Below are positions 1-11,340 of a stretch of 64,000 nt of DNA, piece by piece. The stretch's first letter is position 1; each line of letters starts with the position of its first letter. The notes beneath the pieces were generated by a model, which saw only the letters and a list, made by a program, of their open reading frames with translations, was not told the origin of the DNA and ran no database searches. The DNA is taken from positions 24,951,124-25,015,123 of the forward strand of contig OW964564.2 in the NCBI GenBank assembly GCA_943138885.2, given 5' to 3'. The translations under genes and the position numbers were made by a program. The DNA comes from Tholera decimalis (lineage: Eukaryota > Arthropoda > Insecta > Lepidoptera > Noctuidae).

Positions 1-3000
1 TGTTGTAATTTTCTGGTAACTCGATTTTCACAAGGTTGTTCGTGTCTGTATGAACTTGGTTTGTATATATACCTAGCATCACAAAATATAGAATTTCAAT
101 CAGTAAACAATAACGCAGTTCGCCAGAAAGCACATGGAATCGAAAATTATTAGGCAAATAAAAATCCTTTGTTGAATATTCTATAATAGTCCTCAATATT
201 CTAACACAATAAAAATAAGCTCGTAGCTAAAATAATGATGGCTGCATAAATTAGTCAGGTAAAGTAGCACTCATCGAGGTCGTAACATAGATTGGTGATC
301 ATCCATTACATTCTGAGATAATTCTTTGTGTCTCCACAACCAGTTAGTGGGTTGTAGAATCCAGATAGTCGATGAACCTGGTACTTAGCTGCAATAAGTT
401 AGACATGGGACATGACCCAAACTTCTTTGCGAAAATCCTGGAAAAATGCAAAACTGAATCATATTGCTTTCAATTGTATCCTATACCGTAAATTGAACGA
501 AACAGACGTTATCAACTAATATTAATGCCAGTATTAATGGGCATCCGCTTAAATCCTTTCAATCCAGGCAGACTATAATTCAGCCTAGTTTCCCTCCATT
601 TTCGACCAAGCCACGGACAAATGCTTATTCATAACCTAAATTTGAAAATCCCCAGAATCAAGATTAATCGTGTTTTCACTTTACATGTAAATACTTTCAG
701 TGATTCAACCTTTTTTGGGGCTTAATTTATAAATGTCTGAACCGGAGTCCTTAAAATGTCAATGCTTTAAGCTATTCAAAGCCCACTCAAATTCATAAAC
801 ATAAATAGCACAGGTTTATCACTCGCTTCACGAACATGTGATTTTAATCCTTTGGAAATAAAAAATTGGTTACAGTGTATGTGGAAAATAAAATTGTAGG
901 GGAGCTCATTTCTAGAGATTCCGTATTTCATTCGCAGGATATTCACTGGAGGGCTATCCAGATCTCTCTTGCCTGAAATAACTGTCGCATAATGTTGATA
1001 TAAAGTGGGGCTTGACTTGGTGGCAACTGACTGGAATTGTGTGACGCCTCTGCTTTGATTTAACTAGTAGTCCTGACACCTTGCAATCCTTTGCTGGAGG
1101 ATTTTAGAGCACTGTTTATTTAAGCTCTCTCGTTCAGAGATCATTTTACGACTGGGTGGCGGTGAGATATTGCAAGCACTGAAAATGAAGTACGTATTCT
1201 ATATGTTAAGATGTGGTTTTAGAAAATATGAACAGTTTTGTCACGAACGAACAATAATAGTTTGTTCTATGCATTCTTACAGTGGTCTAGATATTGTAGT
1301 TGTATTTCTACCTCAGCTATTTTATACTTTAAGTGATGCTCTGATGCAAAGTCTGTTTGAACAGTTGCAGTAACTTGGGTTGTGATATTTATAATGTAAA
1401 ATCAAACATTAATTGGAAATAAAAAATATATTTGTTTTCGTAAAAACCTTGCTCCCTATTTAGCCTACAGTAAATTAGTGCCAATCCTAACAAAAAACGG
1501 GCACCGTAATATTTAATTACATTCAATGGCTTAAATTGATCGCGCCGCACTTACTACAACCGACACACGTAAAAGCACTTATGTTCCTATTTTTACAAAC
1601 AAGCAACACAAACTTGGGCGAACGCTCGAATTTATTTACCGGTAACAATAAATATATTGAAACAGGTGTAGAATTGTACACTGGGCGGCCATTCACAAAA
1701 TTACTTTCCCCCAATTTAGTCTAGTCGAATAGTCCCATGTCTCATTAGGGGAAATGAGAATATTGTGCCTTCTTTAAAGTGCTGTTTAGTATTGTCGGAG
1801 GAAATTTTTTAGATGGTGATTTTTTTTTAACAAAAGTATTTTGAAAATGTGTTTAACGTAGACTGCGAAAGGTACTTTTTGTTTCTTTGACTTTAAATGC
1901 AGAAATTGGACGAGACTGGATCGTGGAGCTAGCCACAAGCAAACGGGGACTTATACTCAGCAATGAGTGAAGTCAGGCTGTGGATGATGATAACGAATGC
2001 AGAAAGTAAATAATGGCACCTGCGAAGTCTACACACTTATTCATACATATCTGATCATACGTACATACATATCTGATCATATTCACACATACTTTTGAAT
2101 ACTTTAACTTTCTGAAGAACATCACCAATAACGTCAGTTACAAACGCTGACTTTATGTTTTGACATCCCGGTCAAGTAATAACAATGAGGTTCTACTGTA
2201 ACTAGGTACGTATATTAAGGTATACAAAACAGGCATTAAGAGCCACAAATCTTAATTGAAAACGGAGGATCCTCCATCCAGACGGGGGTTGTGTCTAGGA
2301 GGCAATTGCCTGATGGTTGTTGTCAGGCTGTTATAAATATCAAGAGTTTTGATAGCGCAAAGTAGGATTTGTTTGACGTTAGATTATATTTTTTTGTAGT
2401 TCGTGTATAGATGTCGCTACTTCCACTCAATCATTTATGTCTGAAGATCGTGATCTCTATTCGTCATCCATAGGTTCGATAAGATTTTCGATTTATTGTG
2501 TATGGCCACATACGGAGAACTTCTTCGAAACTGTGGGAACTGTAAGTCTTCAGTTGCTCCAACCACCGTAACAAAGATCTTTCTCGTTATCCGCGCAGAT
2601 GAATAGTTTCCCAAAGTTGTCATCTTGGTGATTGCTAATGTGGTGAAGTGGCTGAGGATTTAAGAGTATTGTGTATATTGTGGAAATACATTATTCGATA
2701 CCGAGCTCATGAAGAATAGGCACATTTGTGCAGAAAGCCGAAATATCGCTACATTTAAAGATATGGTATCTTTAAATGTAGCGATATTTTGGTTAAATAA
2801 ATAAATAGTTTTTAAATATTTCAAGACAAAATTGGCTTCATGTGTATATTTTGTTTTGTCCATGACTGCCAACAATCAATAGGTCTCTCTCCATTTACTT
2901 AGATTCATTATGCAATGAGTTATGTTCTATTAATCATTGGAGGATAATCAATGCGGTATAAGGACAAGCGAACTGATTAATTAATTAATGAGGATCAATC

Positions 3001-3498
3001 GAGTAATCCAATACTAATACGCACAGTCGATTATGTTGATTTGAATGGTCCTCATTAATATTATCGAATTTAGTATCGTTTGAGTACGCTTATCATGAGT
3101 AAATTGATTACTTGAGAGTAAGGTATATTAACTCCTCCTACAGTCAGACTTACGCAGATAGGCACAATGCGATAGTGCAACACCGAAGAGATAACGCGTT
3201 TTCATAGACATATAATCTGTAAAGCAATTAATTAATCATTACTTTATTAATTAATTGCTAAACCATTAAAACCAGTGTAAAAGATGCTATCGACTGTAAC
3301 ACAGATAATACTAGCACAGTCGACAACCATATTGCAATAAATTAATTGCCTTGTATAAGTTTAGACTAAGAGTAACTTGTAAATAAATAAACTACAAACT
3401 AAACTATTCTAGTAAAAATAATCAATAAATGAAAAATTATTCTAATGATAATGAAGTTCTTATCCAATCAATTTTTTATCTAATCACATTGCCTTTTT
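1..3498. other. AT-rich region without a recognisable gene
   Basis: All open frames here are short (at most about 70 codons), lack recognisable motifs and overlap one another on both strands, so none is called a gene. The stretch is AT-rich with many short homopolymer runs. The only clear structure is a perfect hairpin at 2741-2789, described separately. A short direct repeat of 'acatacatatctgatcata' type occurs near 2040-2090. Promoters or exons of a distant host gene cannot be excluded. Confidence 0.6.
2741..2789. repeat. Perfect 23-bp inverted repeat (hairpin)
   Basis: The arms at 2741-2763 and 2767-2789 are exact reverse complements of 23 bases, separated by only 3 bases (tgg). An arm reads aaatatcgctacatttaaag plus ata. 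It is not inside a recognised element. It could be a hairpin RNA precursor, a small foldback element or a palindrome made by DNA repair. No flanking target duplication is evident. Confidence 0.8.
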
Positions 3499-3880
3499 AG
3501 GGTTCCGTAGCCGATGGCTAAAAACGGAACCCTTATAGTTTCGTCATGTCTATCTGTCTGTCTGTCTATTTGTCCGTCCGTCCGTATGTCACAGCCATTT
3601 TATTCCGAAACTATTAAGACTATACATGTGGAACTTGGTGGATAGATGTATTCTGTAAACCGCTTTCTATATTTTAAGAAAAATATTAAAAAATATTGAT
3701 AATAAAGGGGGCTTCCCATACATAGAACTAAAACTGAAAATTTATTTTCCATGAAATCTATGCGTTTGTAGTATCTATAGACAGGTCTCTAAAAATGACA
3801 CTGAGGTTTCTAAAACCACTTTTTCATAAAGTTAATCGTTTAAAAGATATATGCTTCCAAAGTGGTAAAATGTGTGCTCC
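3499..3880 (+). repeat. Truncated 'agggttccgtag' interspersed repeat, copy 1
   Basis: It starts with a terminal foldback (agggttccgtagcc ... cggaaccct, 3499-3533), followed by a (tgtc)n tract and a body that matches 35074 onward base for base over long stretches (for example 'attccgaaactattaagac'). The match runs through 'gaggtttc' and ends near 3880, where the LINE remnant begins. This copy lacks the distal end ('gactcgcacttggcc') seen in copy 2. It is probably a non-autonomous DNA element; superfamily not assigned. The start of an apparent open frame at 3795 is repeat sequence, not gene. Confidence 0.75.
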
Positions 3881-3883
3881 ACT

Positions 3884-5225
3884 AATGCTCCATACTCTTA
3901 CAGAGTATGACTCAATAGTAAGCTTTGGAGCTTCGGTTTTTGCGGAAGCTGTATTGGACAGCTTCCGCAAAAACCGGTCCACTGGGGATCTTCTAGCTTA
4001 TGCTATCGGGAAGCACGGGGAAGCACTTGCTGTTTCCCTTGACATCTCTATGTCTTTTGACAGGATCTGGCACGATAGCCTTATTGCTAAGTTTCCTTCT
4101 TTCCGTTTACCCACTCAATTTTGCGTTTGAATTGAAGACTTTCTGAGAGATCAGTCCATTCGAGTGGTCATTGATGGCTGCTCAGCTGGCCAATTGGAAA
4201 TTAATGCTGTGGTCTCACAGAGGTCAGTTCTCTCAGCAACTTTATTCTTGCTGCACATTAATGATCTGCTTATGCCCGGTACCTTTGGGTATGCAGACGA
4301 CAGCACAGTTGCTGAGAGATATGTGTCCAACGCGCGTGCTGGTAGGTCACAGATCCAGTCTTTCCATGAGAACATGGTTGGGCGCTTGAACTTGTCCTTG
4401 AAGACTGTCTCCGAATGGAGCAATGTCAACTTGGTCAAATTCAATGCAGCTAAGACCCAGGCATGTCTCTTCTCCGCAAAAAGGAGTCAATTCGAACCAA
4501 CTCCCACTTTCCGAGGTATAACCGTGCCAATTATCGATCGTATCGAGCTTCTTGGAGTAACACTAACTTCTACTCTCAATTTTCATTTATCGAGGCTAAA
4601 GCTCAACTGGCATAAAAAAGTTGGGAATCCTAGCAAAGGTGAAACGGTACTTCACACTCAAACAGCTGCTCAATCTCTATCAAGCTCAGGTTCGGTCATG
4701 TATGGAATACTGCTCTCATCTTTGGGATGGATCTGCCAAGTACCAACTGGACGCACTTGAGTCTATTGAGAAACAGGCCAAAAGACTCATTGGCAACGAT
4801 GCACTGGTAGAATCAAAGCTCCAGTGCCTTGAACATCGACGACGAGTTGCTAGTCTATCGGTTTTCTATCGGTTACATTTCAGGGAGTGTGTGATGGAAT
4901 TACACCATCTAATTCCGCCAAGCCCGTTCCATCATCGGACTACAAGAGAAATGGCGATGCGCCATCGTTACATGGTGGACATCCCACCTATACGCACTAA
5001 ACGTTTTGGGAATACCTTCTTTGTGCGTACGGCTAAAGAGTCGAATTCCCTGCCGAAGTCTGTGTTTCCCGATAGCTATAACCTAGGGGTCTATAAGACA
5101 AGAGTGAATAGGTTACTTTTAGGTAAGCGTGCTCCATCTTCGCCACATCATCACTTACCATCAGGTGAGATGGTGGTCAAATGCGAGCCTGTCATCAATA
5201 AAAACAAAAAGACCCATAAATAATT
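3884..5225 (+). pseudogene. Decayed non-LTR retrotransposon, reverse transcriptase part
   Basis: Three overlapping frames (3795-4130, 4164-4760, 4621-5223) together give one RT C-terminal half. Visible pieces are FRKNRSTGDLLAY (RT motif region), AVSLDISMSFDRIWHDSLI (first Asp motif), LFLLHINDLL, YADDS (catalytic motif), then the post-RT region with 'YQAQVRSCMEYCSHLWDG' and 'FVRTAKESNSLP'. There is an in-frame TGA at 4128-4130 and at least two frameshifts, so it is dead. The endonuclease and N-terminal RT are missing (5' truncation). The end is A-rich (aataaaaacaaaaag). Its 3' part is closely related to the fragment at 11840-12177. It belongs to the Jockey/CR1 group of LINEs; the exact clade was not resolved. 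Confidence 0.85.
3934..3976. repeat. Perfect 19-bp foldback at the 5' end of a LINE remnant
   Basis: Arms 3934-3952 and 3958-3976 (acagcttccgcaaaaaccg in the right arm) are exact reverse complements with a 5-base spacer. The right arm is the first LINE coding sequence (FRKNRSTG); the left arm is its inverted copy. This looks like an inverted 5' junction of the kind made when a truncated LINE is inserted. Confidence 0.75.
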
Positions 5226-5344
5226 TCCCGAATTCTCGAATTTTTTCGAGCTTAATTTCCCGGGAACAAAGCCCAACGATTTCCCGGGAAATCTCGGCTC
5301 CAGAATTCCGAGGAATTAACACTATTCCCAAGCCTTCTTCTCCT

Positions 5345-5868
5345 CAATATAATATTTAACTGTGTAAAAAGCTTTCTGACATAGCTTACGTTTTATAAAT
5401 GATTTGAATTTATTAATACTTAGTTTTTGAATATGGCTAGGAATTTTATTATAAAAACGTATACATTGGCATCTAAATGAACCAAACCTTGTTTTAGGAA
5501 TAGCTTATGTGTCTTTGTTCTTCGTATTTGCACTATGAATATCACTGTATTTTTTAAACATATTAATATTTTTGTGTGCATACAGGAGATTCTCATAAAT
5601 ATACTGAGATGGCACAGTCATAACATTAATCGATTTAAATGTGTCTCTTACGGAGTGCTTAGGACTTAATTTATAAATTGCACGAATAGCCCTTTTTTGT
5701 AATACAAATATTTTGTGAATGTCGGTGGCATTTCCTTAAAGTAAGATGTCGTATGACATCACACAATGAAAGTAAGTAAAGTAAACTAAACGTGCTGTTT
5801 CGATATCAGTTAATCCACGTACTTTTTTGACGGGCATACGCTGCAGAACTTATCTTTGACAACTTAGA
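5345..5868 (-). pseudogene. 3' half of an old LINE (RT C-terminus), antisense
   Basis: The reverse strand encodes the post-catalytic part of a LINE RT: SAAYA ... DIETARLVYFTYFHCVMSYD, then LQKRAIRAIYKLSPKHSVRDTF, then SQYIYENLLYAHKNINMF, and finally CIRFYNKIPSHIQKL up to about 5360. It contains at least one frameshift (near 5830) and one in-frame stop after NTKNKDT. It appears to be the same element as the minus-strand RT piece at 10303-11340, from which it is separated by the nested CR1-like LINE. About 200 bases of RT between the two pieces are absent (estimate from family knowledge). Confidence 0.75.
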
Positions 5869-6182
5869 TAGATAGATAGAATATACTTTATTGTACACCA
5901 AAAATTGGAACACACTTACATAACCTTATTTCTATAACTTTGGATACAATGGCGGTCTTATCGCTGAGAGCGATATCTTCCAGACAACCTTTGGAAGGAC
6001 TTTAAAAGCTTTAATTGAAATTGGGGAGGGCTAAATTAGTGTACTACAAATACTCATAACGGAAAAAAAAACTAATTGAAATATATAAGTATATATATAT
6101 ATATAAATACAATACATAATTATATAAAATATATAAATGTAATGTGTTCTTTATCATCGTGTGGAGAAAAACAAAGAAATAA

Positions 6183-9110
6183 TCATAAATTTGAAAGAAA
6201 ATGATTGGCAACCGAGCTTTTAAAAGCAGCAAGTGACTGTGCTTGTCTTACTGACACCGGCAATGCATTCCACAACGGAATAGCCTGCACCGTAAAAGAA
6301 TGGTCGTAAAATTTAGTGGAATGTGTAGGCATCAAAAGTGTCAAATTTTCCGATGATCTCAAATCTCTACCATGTGTGTCACGAAGGAACTTAAATCGTT
6401 CTTTGAGATAAAAGGGAGTCGTTGGATTGAAAAGAATACTGTAGAGTAATGATAAAATATGTGTATTCCGGCGAAGGCGGATAGGCAGCCACTTGAGTTT
6501 AATGCGAAACTCAGAAACATGATCATACTTGCGCAAACCAAATATGAATCTGATACAAAAATTTTGAAGTCGCTCAAGCTTATCTAACTGCACTTCGGTG
6601 AGATCTGGATAACTTGCATCAGCATAGTCGAGGATAGGGAGAAGAAGAGATTGGGCAAGCGCAGTTTTAGTGGCAGTCGGCAGGAAATTGCGCAATCTGC
6701 GTAAAGACCCCGCAGAGGCAAACAGTTTGCGGCTCACTTCCTGCAACTGGGGACCCCAAGACAAATCCTTATCAATATAAATACCAAGGTCTCTTACTGA
6801 GTCACAGTAAGGTATAACAGCTCCATCAAAAACGATTTGGGGAAGGGTCGTCCAGTCTATTTTGGAACGTAGCCTAGGACTGCCAACAATAATGACTTGA
6901 GTCTTCGCAGGATTAACCCTCAAACCATGATCCAAACTCCAGTCAGAAATACGCGCTAAGTCTTTATTCACTATCTTCACCGCCTCAGACAATTCCACAA
7001 CGGGAGCTTGTGAATAAATTTGCAGATCATCAGCATAAAGGTGGTAGGATGAGAGAAGTTCATTAGAAATTGAATTAATAAATATGGCGAAAAGAAGAGG
7101 AGAGAGAACGCCCCCCTGCGGTACGCCAGCAGTAGTATTGCACCATGAAGACAATGAACCTTCAATGCAAATACGTTGTCGGCGGCCACACAGGTAACTA
7201 CGAAACCAATCAATAGCTGTTGGAGATATGTTAAGAGAGCATAGTATCCCGAGCAAGACATCAAAATCAACAGTGTTAAAAGCATTACTGAAATCAAGTA
7301 AGGAAAGGACTGTCAGTTTACCACAGTCCATTCCTGATCTTATATCGTCAGTAATGTTAACAAGAGCTGTGGTAGTGCTATGCCCTGGACGAAACCCGGA
7401 TTGGTAAAAATTAAGGAGTCTGTTTCCGCAGAGGAAAGCACTAAGCTGGCTATGGATAAGGCGTTCTAGGACTTTGGAGAGGAACGGTAAAATGGAGATA
7501 GGACGGAATTCAGAAAAAGAAACAGGATTCCTTTTTTTTGGAAGAGGGGTTATTTGAGCTTCTTTCCATAGAGATGGAAAGACACCAGTGGATAAGGAAT
7601 AATTTAGGATATGACAAATGACAGGAAGGATTTCGTCAAGTATAGGGAGTATCATCTTGCGACTAACACAGTCACTACCAACAGCATTTGATGTAATTGA
7701 TAAAATACTCTTCTTAACATCACAACTAGCAAATTGATTAAAAACAAAAGGAGAATAATCGGGAGTGGGAAGAGACGAAAGATTATCTAGAGTTTTAGCT
7801 TTAACAGCTCCATTGAAACTACAAGAGGTGGAAAAATGATGATTGAGTGATTCATGATCTATATCTTTAGGGATAGACTCTTGACGTGACTTCCCAATTC
7901 CCATTGATCTGAGAAATTTCCAGACTTTAGCTGGATCACCGTTTTCAACAGACTCATGAATGTGGCGGCGTTGGGCATCCCTACAAACCAAGTTGCTGCG
8001 ATTTCGGATAGCAACGTATTTCTCACGATTTAAGGAGCTAGGTCTGCACTTGTATCTAGACTTTGCTGCTGCCTTTTTTTGCAAAATTCCTTTCACGTCA
8101 TCTGATAGCCACGGAGCAGGCAGATGCTTGATCTTGACCAACCTAACAGGTGCATGGACATCATACAGCTTGATCAGATTGGAATTAAAGAGGTTAATTT
8201 TGTCATCAATCGACTCCGCATCAACAAGCTCAGACCAGTCAATATTGCTAGCATCTTCCCGAAGACCTTCCAAATTCATTCCACCAAAACTGCGCTGAAG
8301 AATACTTTTAGGTTTAGGCTTAGGTGGGCGAATTTTGTAGGAAAGGAAAATTAAGTCATGGTAGGAGAAAGCGTCGGCTGAACATTGCCCATGCTTAGCG
8401 ACGTGTTGTGTGGAAGAAACAAAAATGAGGTCAAGAAGTGAAGGAGTACAGTTAGGAAAATGGTGAGTTGCGCTTAATGGAAGGAGAGACAAGTTGCAGG
8501 ATTGGGAAATAGATTGGAGTGAGGAAGAGCGCGAATCATTTTTAAGAAGGCAAGTGTTAAAGTCTCCCATAATGATTGTATGCCTGTAAGAGGGCATAAG
8601 GTTGATTATAAGACTTTCAAAGGAGGAAAAGTAATCGATACGCAGAGAGGGACAATAATAGACACCCAGCAAAATCTTCAAATGTTGTAGATCCACTTCT
8701 AAAAAGAGATGCTCGCCAGCATTCGACGGTGGTGGCTGCGGTGAAATGTCAATAATAGAAAAAGGAATATTTCCACGCAGATATATAGCAACACCACCAC
8801 CCCCAGCACTAGTGCGGTCATTCCTTATTAGTTTGAATCCAGGCAAGGAATAAGATGTAGAAGGAAGACAAGGTTTCAGCCAGGATTCGGAAACAAGAAT
8901 TGCATGGATGTCTTTACAGTCCAAACTCGCAAGCATATCATGGTAATGAGCCGGAATACTTTGAGCATTAATGTGGACTACATTCAGATTTTTGGGAACA
9001 TCAGAAAATTGAGACTGAAGAGTGTCAGCAAGATTCGGGATACTACTGAAGCTATCATTGTCACTGCTAGCAGATACGAATATGTCATCATCACTGCTAC
9101 AAGCAATCAT
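6183..9110 (-). CDS. LINE ORF2: AP endonuclease-reverse transcriptase (975 aa)
   Basis: One uninterrupted frame from ATG (9108-9110 read on the minus strand). The N-terminal third is an apurinic-type endonuclease: HINAQSIPAHY, ESWLKP, RNDRTSAGGGGVAIY, the GDFNTC metal-site motif, and SYHDLIF near its end. The RT follows: EFRPISILPFLSKVLERLI, SGFRPGHSTTTALV, LLDFSNAFNTVD, GVPQGGVLSPLLF and the catalytic YADD at about residue 692. The C-terminal 250 residues (LRRLRNFLPTATKTALAQSLL ... IPLWNALPVSVRQAQS) match the thumb and tail of such proteins. The product nicks target DNA and copies the element RNA there. Length is normal for a CR1-type ORF2 and no stop interrupts it, so it may still be functional. 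Confidence 0.93.
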   Translation of the reverse strand: MIACSSDDDIFVSASSDNDSFSSIPNLADTLQSQFSDVPKNLNVVHINAQSIPAHYHDMLASLDCKDIHAILVSESWLKPCLPSTSYSLPGFKLIRNDRTSAGGGGVAIYLRGNIPFSIIDISPQPPPSNAGEHLFLEVDLQHLKILLGVYYCPSLRIDYFSSFESLIINLMPSYRHTIIMGDFNTCLLKNDSRSSSLQSISQSCNLSLLPLSATHHFPNCTPSLLDLIFVSSTQHVAKHGQCSADAFSYHDLIFLSYKIRPPKPKPKSILQRSFGGMNLEGLREDASNIDWSELVDAESIDDKINLFNSNLIKLYDVHAPVRLVKIKHLPAPWLSDDVKGILQKKAAAKSRYKCRPSSLNREKYVAIRNRSNLVCRDAQRRHIHESVENGDPAKVWKFLRSMGIGKSRQESIPKDIDHESLNHHFSTSCSFNGAVKAKTLDNLSSLPTPDYSPFVFNQFASCDVKKSILSITSNAVGSDCVSRKMILPILDEILPVICHILNYSLSTGVFPSLWKEAQITPLPKKRNPVSFSEFRPISILPFLSKVLERLIHSQLSAFLCGNRLLNFYQSGFRPGHSTTTALVNITDDIRSGMDCGKLTVLSLLDFSNAFNTVDFDVLLGILCSLNISPTAIDWFRSYLCGRRQRICIEGSLSSWCNTTAGVPQGGVLSPLLFAIFINSISNELLSSYHLYADDLQIYSQAPVVELSEAVKIVNKDLARISDWSLDHGLRVNPAKTQVIIVGSPRLRSKIDWTTLPQIVFDGAVIPYCDSVRDLGIYIDKDLSWGPQLQEVSRKLFASAGSLRRLRNFLPTATKTALAQSLLLPILDYADASYPDLTEVQLDKLERLQNFCIRFIFGLRKYDHVSEFRIKLKWLPIRLRRNTHILSLLYSILFNPTTPFYLKERFKFLRDTHGRDLRSSENLTLLMPTHSTKFYDHSFTVQAIPLWNALPVSVRQAQSLAAFKSSVANHFLSNL

Positions 9111-9672
9111 TTAAAAAACACAATAAATAATATAAAAGGGTAGATAAATAAAATATAAATGTATGTATATATAAATATGAACGGTTATTTCTTATAAAAC
9201 TTAAGTCCACCCGCCAGTTATGTGTTAGCAGAAAACAAAAGAATAACAATTTATCAAAACCTTAATCAAAAACTTATCAAATAATAGTACACCGTTTGGG
9301 CACAAACTCACAGCTTACACTTATAGCAACCCAGAAAGAATAAATATAGAAAAAAAAAAACAAGAAAATTACTAAGTTGCACATTGTTTTAAGAAATAAA
9401 TATATGTTTCTACAAATAATTAATGCTCAAAATATTACAAATTACGAAAACAAAACGTGAAACAAAATGCGACATTGACATGACAGTGACACTTGACTTG
9501 ACATAATGTCAAGTGTCAGAAAACTGAAGAATGCAAATAAATTGAGAAAAAATATTTGAACCAAAAACGTAAGGTAGAAGTTAAATATTATAAAAAGTGA
9601 GCTGTGAGGGTAAACCAGCGTTAAATATATAGCGAAAAACTGTTACCCGAACGATGCATTGAGAGGGTTAAT
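9111..9672. other. AT-rich spacer between LINE ORF1 and ORF2
   Basis: About 560 bases with stops in all frames and no gene. It contains a perfect 11-bp inverted repeat, tgacacttgac ... gtcaagtgtca, at about 9488-9519. The spacer is long for a two-ORF LINE; it may be a genuine inter-ORF region or contain inserted sequence. Confidence 0.5.
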
Positions 9673-10299
9673 TCACTTCTTCACAGGCTTCCTATACCTC
9701 TTCAATGGGGGTGTTTTGGCTAGCTTCCCGGCCTGTACCCGAACATCTAGTTGGCGCTCTGGCTTATCGGAATCAGCATCAAGCTCAGGCACATTGACAG
9801 CAGCGAGCTCTCTGCAGTTCATGACCCGATGCTTACTCCCATCAGCTCCCAGTACAAAGATATGTCCCTGCTTGGTCCAACAATTCATGACGCCGAACTT
9901 CTCACGCGCCTTCAAGAAGATCTGATGCCGCGATCTCGTCAAGAATTCAGACAAGGTTATACCAGAACCTTTTAATGTGGTTTTGGCAAACCAAATCTTG
10001 TCACGAACTTCCACCTCCTGTAACTTGACCAGTATAGGTCTAGGCTTCCCAGCACTGTTGCGACTGCCCATTCTGTGACACCGACGAATAGCAGCAATGG
10101 AAAAGTTGTCCAACTTAAGCTTGTCATGGAACACTCTAGCAACTACCAGTGAAGTATCCTCGTCGCTCACTTCAGCAACACCATGGACAAGGAGCATTTT
10201 CCGGCGACCTCTCATCTCCAACGCATCAACATCCCTGGCAAGGGCCTCCATTTGATGCTGAAGACAGCCAAGTGACTCCAGAACAAACTTCTTGAAACC
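9673..10299 (-). CDS. LINE ORF1, nucleic-acid-binding protein, N-terminally truncated
   Basis: The frame is open from 10299 (just after a TAA at the junction) and the first ATG is at 10251, giving 192 aa from that Met. It includes RGRRKMLLVHGVAE, AIRRCHRMGS, GKPRPILVKL and LKAREKFGVMNCWTKQGHIF. This arrangement resembles the RRM plus C-terminal domain of L1-type ORF1 proteins, which coat element RNA. The coiled coil or leader usually found upstream is missing, in line with 5' truncation of the element at the junction with the older RT fragment. It ends in a basic tail (LKRYRKPVKK). The family call is by similarity of motifs only. Confidence 0.7.
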   Translation of the reverse strand, partial: GFKKFVLESLGCLQHQMEALARDVDALEMRGRRKMLLVHGVAEVSDEDTSLVVARVFHDKLKLDNFSIAAIRRCHRMGSRNSAGKPRPILVKLQEVEVRDKIWFAKTTLKGSGITLSEFLTRSRHQIFLKAREKFGVMNCWTKQGHIFVLGADGSKHRVMNCRELAAVNVPELDADSDKPERQLDVRVQAGKLAKTPPLKRYRKPVKK

Positions 10300-10302
10300 T
10301 AT

Positions 10303-11340
10303 TTACAAAAAACTATTTACTTCTTCAGTAACCTAGTGTTGACGTTTGATTTTAAATAAAAGAGAAGTATCGTCAGCAAATAACACTATGTCATGATTTT
10401 TTATCAGGTACGGCAAATCATTTATATAAATAAGAAACAAAAAGGGACCTAAAATTGAGCCTTGGGGGACCCCTATCTTGACCACAGATCTTTTGCCGTT
10501 CACATCGACTCTCTGAATCCTTTCACTCAAGTATGAGGTCAAAAGATTCAGAGAGGCGTCCCGGAATCCGTAGTGGTGCAGTTTCCTGATTAATGTCTCA
10601 TGGGGAATACAGTCAAATACCTTAGACAAATCTCATACATTATTAATGTGTCTTAAGAGTTCTACAGTTCAATCAGTTGTTGAACGATCCTTTGTAAAAC
10701 CATCTTGTTTATTATGTAGCAATTTTTGCATCTGCATTAAAATAATTTTCTCAAAAAATTTACTGAAAGTTAGCAGTACAGAAATAGATCTACAATTAGT
10801 AGGGTCAGATGTACTACCCGATTTAAATAGTGGGATTAATTTACTATATTTCATGAAATCAGGAAACTCACCACAATCAATACAATTATTAAAAATAACA
10901 GCTAATGTAGGAGCTATAATGTGTATAATGGACTTAGTAACATCTACAGAGTCACCCCACAGATCTGCCGTCTTTTTAAAAATCCAAGAATTAAAAGATT
11001 TGATGATGTCATTAGAAGTAACATATTAGAATTTAAACTCCGAACTACAAACTGGAATATTTTTTTAAGTAATGTTTCTGCAGCAATGGGAGATGATTTT
11101 AGCGACTTGGTTGTCGATACGGGAATGTCAGTAAAAAAAATTCAGTTTCTGTGGTGACTTTTGAATCAAATGTAATATATTATGATCAATAGTGAGGGTG
11201 TAATCACTATTTCGGTTGTAAGACCTTCCCGTTTCGCTTTTTATAATATCCCAAGTCGTTTTAATTACAACTATTTTTAATTTTAGAACTCAAGTAGCGA
11301 GACTTGGCAATTTTGAAGTATTTTCAACAAAAACACGGCT
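10303..11340 (-). pseudogene. 5' part of the old LINE RT interrupted by the CR1-like element
   Basis: Minus-strand frames give TWDIIKSETGRS-like linker sequence (about 11250), KYSKLIPLFKSG (10854), NCRSISVLLTFSKFFEKII, QDGFTKDRSTTD, then MSKVFDCIPHETLIRKLHHYG, GVPQGSILGPFLFLIYINDL and catalytic FADDTSLLF near 10370. Several frameshifts and stops, including one after KRQH, show it is dead. The sequence stops at about 10303, where the nested LINE begins, and is resumed at 5868. Confidence 0.8.

Larger units (their letters stand above)
5869..10302 (-). mobile_element. CR1-like LINE, 5'-truncated but with intact ORF2
   Basis: In minus-strand order: partial ORF1 (10299-9673), AT-rich spacer (9672-9111), ORF2 (9110-6183), a 3' UTR containing the segment complementary to 'caatggcggtcttatcgctgag' (about 5950), and a 3' end of (tatc)n at 5871-5885 instead of a poly(A) tail. 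Two other 3' ends of the same family occur at 33078-33265 and 42416-46316. Truncation in ORF1 and insertion inside an older LINE indicate reverse-transcription-primed integration. No flanking duplication is visible. RT motifs (YADDLQIY, GVPQGGVLSPLLF) favour the CR1 group. Confidence 0.85.

Noticed and set aside
3795..3880. N-terminal part of the 111-codon frame at 3795-4130 as gene start
   Set aside because: These bases belong to the 'agggttccgtag' repeat, also present at 35074; the protein part begins after it.
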